From: an uncultured Acetatifactor sp.
GTDB lineage: Bacteria; Bacillota; Clostridia; Lachnospirales; Lachnospiraceae
Reading direction: 5' to 3'
Assembly: GCA_910585665.1 (NCBI GenBank)
Contig: CAJUFI010000007.1
Coordinates: 1 to 64,000 of the forward strand
DNA length: 64,000 bases
Shown: positions 50,960 to 58,910 of the stretch, one piece after another
Numbering within the stretch: the first letter of the stretch is position 1
Layout of the letters: the number at the start of each line of letters is the position of its first letter
Program-made: the position numbers and the translations under genes
The notes under the pieces: model-generated
The model's input: the letters and a program-made list of their open reading frames with translations, nothing else
Databases searched by the model: none
What the model was told of the DNA's origin: nothing

Positions 50960-52549
50960 ATGCTTTTTACATCGTATGGATTTTTGGGATTTCTTGCGGT
51001 CTTGTTCTTGCTGTACTACATTATCCCCCGGAAATGCCAGTGGGGGCTGCTGCTGGGAGCCGGCTACCTCTTCTATTTCCTGGCGGGGGCGGAATATGTG
51101 CCCTACCTCCTGGTGACCACGGTGACAATCTGGTTCGCGGCCTGCCGGATTGAGGACAACGCCGACAGGCAGGCGGCCTACCTGAAGGAGCACAGGGCGG
51201 AGCTGTCCAAAGAGGAGAAAAAGGCCTATAAGGACAGGCAGAAAAAGGTGCGCCTGGGATGGATACTGGGGGGAATCCTTTTGAACATCGGTATCCTGGC
51301 GGTGCTGAAGTACACCAACTTCGCCATCGCCAACATCAACGGGCTGCTGGGGGCCTTCGGGCAGACAGGAAGGCTTTCTTTCCTGACCCTTGCGCTGCCC
51401 CTGGGGATTTCCTTCTACACCTTCCAGGCGGTGGGGTATCTGATCGACGTGTACCGGGGGACAGTCCGGGCCCAGAGGAACCCTTTCCGGTTCGCCCTGT
51501 TCGTGTCCTTCTTTCCCCAACTGGTGCAGGGGCCTATCAGCCGGTTCGGGAATCTGGCGGAATCCCTGCATGGGGAACACAGATTTGACGGAAAAACGGT
51601 AAGTTTTGGACTGCAGCGCATTCTGTGGGGCTATTTCAAGAAAATGGTCATCGCGGACAGGATGCTGGTGGGGGTCAACGCCATCATCGGGGACACGGAT
51701 GCTTATCACGGCGCTTATGTGCTGGTGGGGATGTTCTTCTACGCCCTGGAGCTGTACGCGGACTTCACCGGGGGCATCGACATCACCATCGGAATCGCCC
51801 AGACTTTGGGCATCACTTTGCAGGAGAATTTCCAGCGGCCGTTCTTCTCCAAATCTCTCAAGGAATACTGGCGCAGATGGCATATCTCCATGGGCACATG
51901 GTTCCGGGACTATATCTTTTACCCCATCTCCGTGTGCAAGTTCATGCAGAAATTCAACAAATTCTCCCGCCGCCATTTCGGGGAGAAGGTGGGCAAGCGG
52001 CTGCCGGTGTATCTGTCTTCGTTCGTGGTCTGGTTCGCCACGGGCATCTGGCACGGGGCCAGCTGGAATTTCATCGCCTGGGGGCTGGGGAACTGGGCCG
52101 TGCTGATGGTCTCCGAGACCCTGGAGCCCCTGTATGCCAGGTTCCACCAGCGCTTCGGAGCAGGCGGGAGGGGATATGCTGCCTTTGAGGTGGCCAGGAC
52201 TTTCCTGCTGGTGTCGATGCTGCGGACGTTCGACTGCTACCGTTCCGTGCCGGTGACCTTCCGGATGTTCGGCTCCCTGTTCACGGCCCGGAACTGGAAC
52301 ATCCTGTGGGACGGTTCGCTGCTCTGCTTAGGGCTTACGGCGCTTGACTACGGGATTCTGGCTGTGGGGGCATTTGTTTTGGTATCAGTAAGCCTTATCC
52401 AGAGAAAGGGCAGCGTCAGGGAGCGGATTGCGGCAAAGCCCTATCCGCTGCGGTTCGCGCTGTGGTACGGCCTGTTCCTGGCGGTGCTGCTGGCGGGAGC
52501 CTACGGCATCGGGTATGACGCCAGCCAGTTTATTTATAATCAGTTTTAA
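50960..52549 (+). CDS. dltB: MBOAT family protein, DltB-like
   Basis: 529 residues, about 11 TM helices. Motifs VSFFPQLVQGPISRF and TGIWHGASWNFIAWG with catalytic H365 are clear, and EYWRRWHISMGTWFRDYIF is typical of DltB/AlgI. It would take the D-alanyl (or other) group from the carrier and move it across the membrane. A charged cytoplasmic loop near 75-100 (KEHRAELSKEEKKAYKDRQK) is unusually long. AGAGGAAGC precedes the ATG. The usual next gene, dltD, is displaced by an orphan antitoxin and gene scars; an SGNH gene comes at 53177. Confidence 0.9.
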   Translation: MLFTSYGFLGFLAVLFLLYYIIPRKCQWGLLLGAGYLFYFLAGAEYVPYLLVTTVTIWFAACRIEDNADRQAAYLKEHRAELSKEEKKAYKDRQKKVRLGWILGGILLNIGILAVLKYTNFAIANINGLLGAFGQTGRLSFLTLALPLGISFYTFQAVGYLIDVYRGTVRAQRNPFRFALFVSFFPQLVQGPISRFGNLAESLHGEHRFDGKTVSFGLQRILWGYFKKMVIADRMLVGVNAIIGDTDAYHGAYVLVGMFFYALELYADFTGGIDITIGIAQTLGITLQENFQRPFFSKSLKEYWRRWHISMGTWFRDYIFYPISVCKFMQKFNKFSRRHFGEKVGKRLPVYLSSFVVWFATGIWHGASWNFIAWGLGNWAVLMVSETLEPLYARFHQRFGAGGRGYAAFEVARTFLLVSMLRTFDCYRSVPVTFRMFGSLFTARNWNILWDGSLLCLGLTALDYGILAVGAFVLVSVSLIQRKGSVRERIAAKPYPLRFALWYGLFLAVLLAGAYGIGYDASQFIYNQF

Positions 52550-52631
52550 AGGGAAATCGATTCCGTTCTGCTGTATCGGGAAATAGGAGAGTGAGAAAAT
52601 CGGTATTCCAGATAATTTCACTGAAAAAGCA

Positions 52632-52660
52632 TTGATAGTTTTCTGCATAAAGAATATAAT
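52632..52660 (+). promoter_or_regulatory. Promoter of the relB-like gene
   Basis: TTGATA (52632-52637), 17 bases, TATAAT (52655-52660). Repeated AAATGC words follow in the leader before the start at 52736. Confidence 0.75.
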
Positions 52661-52735
52661 ATATGACAAACACATGCAAAGTTAATGTAGGGCAAATGCA
52701 GAACAAATGCGAAATATATGCGAGGAGGAAACGCC

Positions 52736-53032
52736 ATGACAGAACAGGTTTTGATTCAATTTAGAGCGGACAAAGCGTTGAAACAGGAAGTGACTGAAAT
52801 ATATGAGAACCTTGGAATGGATCTGCCTACAGCATTCCGTATGTTCATGGTTCGGAGCAAAATGGTGCGAGGGCTTCCGTTTGAAGCCACTTTACCTGAA
52901 ATGCCGATTACAAGGACAGAGGCAAAAAAAGCTTTTCACGAACTGCGAAGACAGGCAGCAGATCTTCCGGAAATGTCGCTGGATGAAATCAATGCTGAAA
53001 TTTCAGCAGTTAGAGCGGAACGAAACAGGTAG
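52736..53032 (+). CDS. RelB/DinJ family antitoxin, orphan
   Basis: 98 residues. It starts MTEQVLIQFRADKALKQEVT with the RelB/DinJ ribbon-helix-helix pattern and DLPTAFRMFM. The C-terminal helix (SLDEINAEISAVRAERN) would bind a RelE/YafQ-type toxin, but no toxin gene follows; only coding scars do. GAGGAGG lies seven bases upstream of the ATG. It has its own promoter, so it is an insertion inside the Dlt-like unit. It may now be only an autoregulator or a remnant of a lost toxin-antitoxin pair. Confidence 0.88.
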   Translation: MTEQVLIQFRADKALKQEVTEIYENLGMDLPTAFRMFMVRSKMVRGLPFEATLPEMPITRTEAKKAFHELRRQAADLPEMSLDEINAEISAVRAERNR

Positions 53033-53176
53033 AATTATCCATTCCGGGATTTCATCGTAACCCCTGCGGAGATGATAAAAATCATGGAAGGGAACACAGA
53101 ATGAAAGCCATTCTCATCAGACACGGAAAAGTAGATTATCACTGGAAGATACCAAAAACGGACTGGGTGCAAGAGG
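53033..53176 (+). pseudogene. Coding scars: unknown tail and histidine-phosphatase start
   Basis: 53036-53104 reads NYPFRDFIVTPAEMIKIMEG then NTE and stop; its stop overlaps the ATG at 53101 (ATGA). From 53101 the frame reads MKAILIRHGKVDYHWKIPKT, the RHG-motif start of a histidine phosphatase, then loses family likeness near 53175 where the next gene begins. Two genes have been truncated here by deletion. Confidence 0.7.
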
Positions 53177-54226
53177 ATGAAAAAGAATACAAAAGCACAA
53201 AAGTGCATAAAAATAACAGCATCGGCATGCATCGTCCTTGCCACATTGTTCCTGCTCCAGCGCCTGCTGGTGCCCAAGTACGTGGACGATGTGGTAGAAG
53301 GCGCCTTCATCGCCGAATATTATGAAGAAGAAAAAGACCACAATGTCATCTTCATAGGGGACTGCGAGGTCTACGAGAACTTCTCCCCTGCGGTGCTCTG
53401 GCAGGAATACGGCATCAACAGCTACATCCGCGGCAGCGCCCAGCAGTATATCTGGCAGTCCTACTACCTGCTGGAGGACACGCTGCGGTACGAGACCCCG
53501 GAAGTGGCAGTGTTCAACGTGCTGTCCCTGCAATACGACCAGTCCCAGCGGGAGGCCTACAACCGGATGACCCTGGAGGGGATGGAATGGTCCCTGCCAA
53601 AGATAAAGGCCATTCTGGCCTCCATGAGAGAAGAGGAAAACTTCCTGGACTATGTGTTCCCCATCCTCCGCTACCACTCCAGATGGAGCGAGCTCACAGA
53701 AGCGGATATCGAATACATGTTCGATAAAAAGCCCGTCTCCCACAACGGTTACTACATGCGGGTGGACGTGAAAGCGGCCCGGGACGTGCCCGAGGGCCGC
53801 ATCCTGGGGGACTATCAGTTTGGAGAGAACGCGTGGAAATACCTGGATAAAATCACCGCCCTCTGCGAGGAAAAGGGAATCGAACTCATCCTGATAAAAG
53901 CCCCCAGCCTCTACCCCTACTGGTATCCGGAGTGGGAGGCCCAGGTGGAAGAGTACGCCGCGGCCCACAATCTGCGCTACATCAACTTCCTGGAGCTTCA
54001 GGAGGACACCGGCATCGACTACAGCACCGACACCTACGACGGGGGCTTGCACATGAACCTGTCCGGGGCGGAGAAGCTTTCCCGGTATCTGGGGAAAATG
54101 CTGACGGAAGAGCTGAAGGTTCCCGACCGCAGAGACGAGGCGCACCTTTCCGCCCTCTGGGAGGAGAAAATCGCCGCCTACGAAGCGGAGAAGGAAGAAC
54201 AATATCGGTATTACGGCATGAAATGA
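53177..54226 (+). CDS. SGNH-like DltD/AlgJ-type protein with Cys in the nucleophile motif
   Basis: 349 residues with an N-terminal TM (about 12-32) and an outside domain. The nucleophile block is FIGDCEVYENFSP, where the usual GDS/GSS Ser is C63; the C-terminal D-x-x-x-H block is D288...H292 (DGGLHMN). The protein parallels the SGNH protein at 41364 (GSSHCYCSVNP) in layout. It probably completes the Dlt-like module as the outside acyl-transfer partner. The Cys substitution makes it either a thiol-type enzyme or inactive. The ATG overlaps a poor ribosome site (AGAGG at distance 0-1), so translation may be coupled to the frame starting at 53101. Confidence 0.8.
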   Translation: MKKNTKAQKCIKITASACIVLATLFLLQRLLVPKYVDDVVEGAFIAEYYEEEKDHNVIFIGDCEVYENFSPAVLWQEYGINSYIRGSAQQYIWQSYYLLEDTLRYETPEVAVFNVLSLQYDQSQREAYNRMTLEGMEWSLPKIKAILASMREEENFLDYVFPILRYHSRWSELTEADIEYMFDKKPVSHNGYYMRVDVKAARDVPEGRILGDYQFGENAWKYLDKITALCEEKGIELILIKAPSLYPYWYPEWEAQVEEYAAAHNLRYINFLELQEDTGIDYSTDTYDGGLHMNLSGAEKLSRYLGKMLTEELKVPDRRDEAHLSALWEEKIAAYEAEKEEQYRYYGMK

Positions 54227-54430
54227 ACGCCCGGCAGATGCCTGGCGGACCTGCACAGGGCATTCTCCCATTGCGGGGGACGGCAGTGCGCCAAAATAGA
54301 CTGGCGCATACCCGCGCCCGCATAAACCTGCCGCGTAGCCCGGCTTGCGGCAGGCGCTGGGGACATAGCGGCAGGGGGCGTCCATCGTGCCTTTCACAGA
54401 AACCACAATGACTACAAAGGAGAGAACAAA

Positions 54431-55078
54431 ATGAAAAAGAAAGAAAGTAAAATCAGCACCATGAAAAAATGCGCCGTGCTTCTGGCGTCAGCCATGCTCC
54501 TTGCCACAGGCTGCGGCAAAGGGGACGAGAAGACCATCGACGGAAGCGTGCAGAACATCCAGCCGGAGGAACTGGGCTCCGAAGCCAGCGGAAGTACGTC
54601 AGGCACAGGCCAGACCGGACAGGCCCAGGGGAGCGGCACCGGCAGCGCCCCGGCGGCCAACGGCGCCGCCAGCGGAGAGGGATACGCTTTTTCCTACAAC
54701 GGAACCGTCATTGAGGTAGACGCGGACGCGGCACCCATCCTTGCCGTTCTGGGAGATCCCGTCTCCTATTTCGAGGCCCAGAGCTGCGCTTTCGAGGGAA
54801 TGGACAAAATGTACACCTATAACAGCTTTGAACTGGACACCTACCCCAACGGGAGCAAAGACTACGTCTCCACAGTCATCCTGAAGGACGATTCCGTGGC
54901 CACGGCTGAGGGCATCTGCATCGGAGACTCCCGGGAGAAGCTGCTGCAGGCCTATCCGGACGGCGGCAAGGAGGAAGACGGAATGATAGTCTATGAAAAG
55001 GGAAACATGAGACTGTGCTTCATCATCAAAGGGGACGAGGTAGTTTCCATTGAATACAGGAGCACTGTGCTGAATTAG
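54431..55078 (+). CDS. Small lipoprotein of unknown function
   Basis: 215 residues. A lipoprotein signal with lipobox ATGC is followed by a Gly/Ser/Ala-rich spacer (about 40-80) and a compact domain (FSYNGTVIEVDADAAPILAV, LGDPVSYFEAQSCAFEGMDK). The domain text 'VLGDP...YFEA.SCAF.G..K.Y.Y..FEL.TYP' is seen in small Lachnospiraceae lipoproteins of unknown role. AAAGGAGAG precedes the ATG. It follows the SGNH gene after a G/C-rich gap of 204 bases with no clear feature. No function is assigned. Confidence 0.8.
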   Translation: MKKKESKISTMKKCAVLLASAMLLATGCGKGDEKTIDGSVQNIQPEELGSEASGSTSGTGQTGQAQGSGTGSAPAANGAASGEGYAFSYNGTVIEVDADAAPILAVLGDPVSYFEAQSCAFEGMDKMYTYNSFELDTYPNGSKDYVSTVILKDDSVATAEGICIGDSREKLLQAYPDGGKEEDGMIVYEKGNMRLCFIIKGDEVVSIEYRSTVLN

Positions 55079-55198
55079 AGATGTCCGAAGTACGCGGCAT
55101 GTTCGCCCATCGGGCAGAGACTGCCGGGAAATGATGTATGGCTGCACCATTTCCCGGCAGTTCTGTTTTCCGTGAATCATGTATCTTCCGGACGATAA

Positions 55199-55304
55199 TA
55201 AGGAATTGTCTACAAATAACTGATGCGAGTTTATAGCCGTTTTCGTTGTATTTCTGGGCTTTCTCCTAAACAAGTTGCATCAGTTATTTTCCGACAATTC
55301 CTAA
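55199..55304 (+). repeat. 106-bp palindromic element, copy C
   Basis: TAAGGAATTGTCTACAAATA to ACAATTCCTAA. The inner arms are AACTGATGCGA/TTGCATCAGTT, paired through one G-T wobble. The last bases merge with the first unit of a 20-bp tandem repeat. Confidence 0.92.
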
Positions 55305-55420
55305 GCCGGCCCTCCGGAATCTAAGCCGGCCCTCCGGAATCTAAGCCGGCCCCCCGGAATCTAAGCCGGCCCTCTAGAATCTAAGCCGGCCCCCGGAATC
55401 TAAGCCGGTTCCCCCGGAAT
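55301..55420. repeat. 20-bp tandem repeat (six units)
   Basis: Units CTAAGCCGGCCCTCCGGAAT at 55301, 55321, 55341 and 55361, then a 19-base unit (55381) and a 21-base unit (55400). There are no spacers, so it is not CRISPR. It abuts copy C of the 106-bp element. Confidence 0.93.
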
Positions 55421-55445
55421 CGGGGCATCGCCGTATCATGATTTT

Positions 55446-56084
55446 TCAGGGAGTCCCGTTATTCCGGGCCTTCCAGACAATGAGGATATCCGCCAGCACA
55501 CATACGAAAATATATCCGGCCCAGAAAAGCAGATATGTCCTGACAGAATTCCCCAACAAAGGGAGCGGCGCAAGCTGCCCCCAGAAACCGCCCGCCAGTC
55601 CGTCCAGGACATTGAAGCAGCAGGACAGGGGAATAAAAGCCAGGATCCACACATTCGGCAGCAGAAAAGACCGTCTTGCCCTTGCCTTGTCCTTTGTGCC
55701 AATAAACTGTCCCGCCAGGAACGTGCCTGTCCCCAGCAGCATGATGACCAGTCCGATTCCCACGGCATAGACCATCTGGCGCTCCAGCCAGATAATGATG
55801 GAAGAAACCAATCCGATCCCGTTCAGGATGGTGCCCGCCATAGTGAACAGCATGGCGCTCCATTGCTTCTCGGATTCGCCCACAGGCGGGGTCCCTTTCA
55901 GAAGATAATCGGTAGTGGTCTCAAAATAATTGCTCAACAGAATGATCTTCTCGATATCAGGTGTGCTCTGTTCGCTTTCCCACTTAGAAACCGCCTGCCT
56001 GGAAACCCCTATTTTATCCGCGAGCTCTTCCTGGGATATCCCCCTGGCTTTCCTCAGGTTCTGTATTCTGTCCGCAATGTTCAT
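55446..56084 (-). CDS. XRE-family regulator with membrane domain
   Basis: 212 residues. The N-terminal helix-turn-helix (MNIADRIQNLRKARGISQEE then LADKIGVSRQAVSKWE) is followed by a linker and four predicted TM helices (about 75-200). HTH proteins with a membrane tail are common in Clostridia and may sense the membrane or envelope state. The start has GGAGG (minus strand) about 7 bases before ATG 56084. It lies alone between copies C and D of the 106-bp element. Targets are unknown. Confidence 0.9.
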   Translation of the reverse strand: MNIADRIQNLRKARGISQEELADKIGVSRQAVSKWESEQSTPDIEKIILLSNYFETTTDYLLKGTPPVGESEKQWSAMLFTMAGTILNGIGLVSSIIIWLERQMVYAVGIGLVIMLLGTGTFLAGQFIGTKDKARARRSFLLPNVWILAFIPLSCCFNVLDGLAGGFWGQLAPLPLLGNSVRTYLLFWAGYIFVCVLADILIVWKARNNGTP

Positions 56085-56215
56085 TCGCGCGACCTCCTTC
56101 TATTTGATGGCAATATAGTAGCAGAAACGGCGGTTGCGATGCCACCATTGTAGGCTTGCGATCCGGCAACTGCCAGTTGCAGCCCTGTTTCATCAGCGCT
56201 TTTGCCATCCCATCA

Positions 56216-56321
56216 TAAGGAAGTGTCTACAAATAACTGCTGCAAGTTTATAGCAATTTTTATTGTATTTCCGGGCTTTTGCCTGAAGCAATTGCAGCAG
56301 TTATTTTCCGACAATTCCTAA
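56216..56321 (+). repeat. 106-bp palindromic element, copy D
   Basis: TAAGGAAGTGTCTACAAATA to ACAATTCCTAA; inner arms identical to copy A, outer left arm like copy B. It lies between two minus-strand regulator genes. Confidence 0.92.
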
Positions 56322-56345
56322 GGAATTCACAGCTATATCAGCCCC

Positions 56346-57203
56346 CTACCGAGGACGCTTTCCGGCATGCTCATACCGCCAATCCCTGGGGGAGACGCCG
56401 TACACATTTTTGAAGGCTCTGGAAAAATGCAGCTGATTGGGATACCCCACCACATTCCCGATATCGCAAATTGACAGGTCTGTCAGTTTCAGAAGCTCCG
56501 TGGCCTTGGTCATGCGATAGGAGATCAAAAACTCCTGGGGAGTCTTCCCCATGCTCTCATGGAAAATCTTCCCGAAATAGCTTCGGTTCAAACCACAGGC
56601 CGCGGCGATGTCCTCCACGGAGATGTCATTCTGGAAATTCTGCTCGATAAAGGAGAACGCTTCCTTGATATAGAAATCCCGCAGACGGCCCCCTTTTGCG
56701 GTCCGGAGCGCGGAGGAGGAGCGCACCAGGCTGTCCATGAACAGATACAGATGGCCGATCAGGTGGAACGGAGTCTCCTCCTTGTGGTGCACGATATAGA
56801 GCATCTCCTCCTTCATCATTTCGTATACATCCTTATGGCGGGCCCTGTACACCGGCTGGGTGGGAGAGAGCCCGGCCTGCTCGACGCTCTCCTTGGCCCG
56901 CAGCCCGTCGAATTCCAGCCACACATACTCCCAGGGGAGCTCATGGTCCGCGATATAAGTGGCTACCTGATTGGGGAAAAGCAGAAACCCCTGCCCGCTT
57001 TTGATCTGGTACTCGGCAGATTCTCCTCTGGAGGTCTCCGCGAAGAGCCTGCCGGTGCCGGACAGGCATAAATGGAACAGATAGTGATTTCTTGCAGCCG
57101 GCCCGAAAGAGTGGGAGGGATCGCACTGTTCCCAGCCGAACTGGTAGAGCCCCAGGTCAATAAAATTCTCGCTTGGAAAAACGGAAAAAATTACCTCGCT
57201 CAT
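56346..57203 (-). CDS. AraC-family regulator of the alpha-galactoside genes (MsmR-like)
   Basis: 285 residues. The N-terminal cupin-like sugar-sensing domain (FHLCLSGTGRLFAETSRGE, FLLFPNQVATYIADHELPWE) is followed by a C-terminal AraC double HTH (SVEDIAAACGLNRSYFGKIF and CDIGNVVGYPNQLHFSRAFK). The ATG at 57203 follows GAAGAGGTG. It diverges from an ABC importer and an alpha-galactosidase, the MsmR/RafR arrangement, so it probably activates them when raffinose-type sugars are present. A long palindrome covers its own promoter region. Confidence 0.9.
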   Translation of the reverse strand: MSEVIFSVFPSENFIDLGLYQFGWEQCDPSHSFGPAARNHYLFHLCLSGTGRLFAETSRGESAEYQIKSGQGFLLFPNQVATYIADHELPWEYVWLEFDGLRAKESVEQAGLSPTQPVYRARHKDVYEMMKEEMLYIVHHKEETPFHLIGHLYLFMDSLVRSSSALRTAKGGRLRDFYIKEAFSFIEQNFQNDISVEDIAAACGLNRSYFGKIFHESMGKTPQEFLISYRMTKATELLKLTDLSICDIGNVVGYPNQLHFSRAFKNVYGVSPRDWRYEHAGKRPR

Positions 57204-57223
57204 AATTCACCTCTTCGTGGAAT

Positions 57224-57290
57224 ATTATACTGCAGACCGCCAGAATTTACAGTGATGCCTCCGGGAAAATACCTGGCTGGCGGTCTGCAG
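57224..57290. promoter_or_regulatory. Regulator promoter with a large palindrome
   Basis: CTGCAGACCGCCAG (57230-57243) / CTGGCGGTCTGCAG (57277-57290), perfect 14-bp arms with a 33-base centre. A minus-strand TATAAT (57224-57229) abuts it. This fits an operator controlling the AraC gene; G/C-rich arms could also form a cruciform. The rest of the 57204-57589 gap holds the importer promoter. Confidence 0.6.
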
Positions 57291-57393
57291 TCTGGTTGTA
57301 CTGCAAATTCAACCGGCGCGCAGTATATCTTGTGACAGGGGACCGCTACGCGAACCCTATGATCGTGATTATATACCAAAATGCTGACCGACT

Positions 57394-57422
57394 TCAAGAA
57401 AATTTTAGAAAAATAGTATAAT
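57394..57422 (+). promoter_or_regulatory. Activator-dependent promoter of the importer genes
   Basis: TATAAT (57417-57422) with a poor -35 (TCAAGA, 57394-57399) 17 bases before. A weak -35 is expected if the AraC protein is needed. The leader is about 160 bases. Confidence 0.55.
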
Positions 57423-57589
57423 GGCATAAAATAACCAAAAGAAAGCTATTTTCCGATAGCATAATGGTATGTTATCATATTTTTACCAAAAAAAATCCGG
57501 CGAAAAGATATCATGGAGGAAATCTTGGACCGGCTAAAACAGTATCTGTCCGGACAGATGTTGACTAAAACGAAGAAGGAGCGAATGCC

Positions 57590-58882
57590 ATGAATGGAAA
57601 GAAGTTTTTCCATGGAAAGAGAACAAAATGCGTGGGAATAGCGCTGTGCTGCATGACAGCCATGCTTCCCATTGCGGGATGTGCTTCGTCCGGGAACAGC
57701 GGCAAGACTGAAATCGAAATCGTCCAGTACAAGCCGGAGGCGGCCAACTACTTCAAGACGGTGGAAGAGCAGTTCAACGCCACCCATGACGACATCCATC
57801 TGACCATCAACTCTCCCAACGATGCCACCACCATCCTCAAGACCAGGTTCATCCGGGAGGACTATCCGGACATCATCGGAATCGGCGGCGACATCAACTA
57901 TTCCTACTTTGTGGACGCTGAAATCCTGACAGATATGTCAGATTATGGCGGGCTGCAGAGCATCAACCAGGGATACCTGGACATTGCCGAGGCCCTGGAG
58001 TTTGTGCCTGTGGACGGTACCTATATCGTGCCCTATGTGGCCAACGCGGCGGGCGTGCTCTACAACCGGCAGATGTTCGCTGACCACGGCTGGAAGATCC
58101 CGGAGACCTGGGAGGAGCTGCTGGCCCTCTGCGACGACATCCAGGCGGAGGGGATCCTGCCTTTCTATTTCGGCTTCAAGGACACCTGGACCTGTCTGGC
58201 GCCCTGGAACGCCATGGCCGTGGAGCTGGCGCCCTCGGACACCACCAAGCAGGTCAACCGCGGCGAGACCACCTTTACGGACCAGTACAGAGAGCTGGCG
58301 GAGAAATATGCGCAGCTTCTGCCCTACGGCCCCGAGGATCCTTTCGCCTACGGGTACAATGACGCCTGTACCGCCTTCGCCAGAGGGGAATCGGCCATGT
58401 ACCCCATCGGAAGCTACGCCACTCCTCAGATTCTCTCCGTGAATCCGGATCTGGACATCGACTCCTTTGTGATGCCCGCCTGCGACAATAAAGACGACCG
58501 GACGCTGAATTCTGGTATCGATCTGGGCTTTTGCGTCATGGCGGACTGCCCCGACAAGGAAGCCGCCTACGAAGTCCTGGATTTCCTCCTTGCGGACGAG
58601 AACATACAGCAGTACATCGATGACCAGAACGCGGTTCCCTGCAAAAACGGCGATTTCCGGCTGGCCTCCATGCTGGACGGCATGCTGGAGTTCATCCAGA
58701 CCGGGAACATGACGGATTATCAGGATCACTATTACCCTTCGGAGATGTCTGTGGACGCGTTGCTCCAGACTTTCCTGATTGAGAAGGATGTGGATGATTT
58801 CCTGGCCACCTTCGACACCAACTGGCAGAGGTACAACAGGGACATCATCCGCATGGTGCAGGAATATGCCCAGAACCATTAA
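57590..58882 (+). CDS. Sugar-binding lipoprotein of an alpha-galactoside importer
   Basis: 430 residues. Signal with lipobox IAGC, then a family-1 solute-binding fold (ANYFKTVEEQFNATHDDIHL, YPDIIGIGGD, FARGESAMYPIGSYATPQIL). Length matches MsmE/RafE-type proteins. AGAAGGAG precedes the ATG. It forms an operon with two permeases (28-base and -4-base spacings). No ATPase is encoded, so a shared MsmX-type ATPase is expected. Sugar specificity is inferred from the alpha-galactosidase downstream. Confidence 0.92.
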   Translation: MNGKKFFHGKRTKCVGIALCCMTAMLPIAGCASSGNSGKTEIEIVQYKPEAANYFKTVEEQFNATHDDIHLTINSPNDATTILKTRFIREDYPDIIGIGGDINYSYFVDAEILTDMSDYGGLQSINQGYLDIAEALEFVPVDGTYIVPYVANAAGVLYNRQMFADHGWKIPETWEELLALCDDIQAEGILPFYFGFKDTWTCLAPWNAMAVELAPSDTTKQVNRGETTFTDQYRELAEKYAQLLPYGPEDPFAYGYNDACTAFARGESAMYPIGSYATPQILSVNPDLDIDSFVMPACDNKDDRTLNSGIDLGFCVMADCPDKEAAYEVLDFLLADENIQQYIDDQNAVPCKNGDFRLASMLDGMLEFIQTGNMTDYQDHYYPSEMSVDALLQTFLIEKDVDDFLATFDTNWQRYNRDIIRMVQEYAQNH

Positions 58883-58910
58883 ATCCTGAAGGAGGGAAGG
58901 AGTAAAGACC

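Noticed and set aside
55301..55420. Possible CRISPR array
   Set aside because: Units follow each other directly with no spacers, and there are no cas genes.
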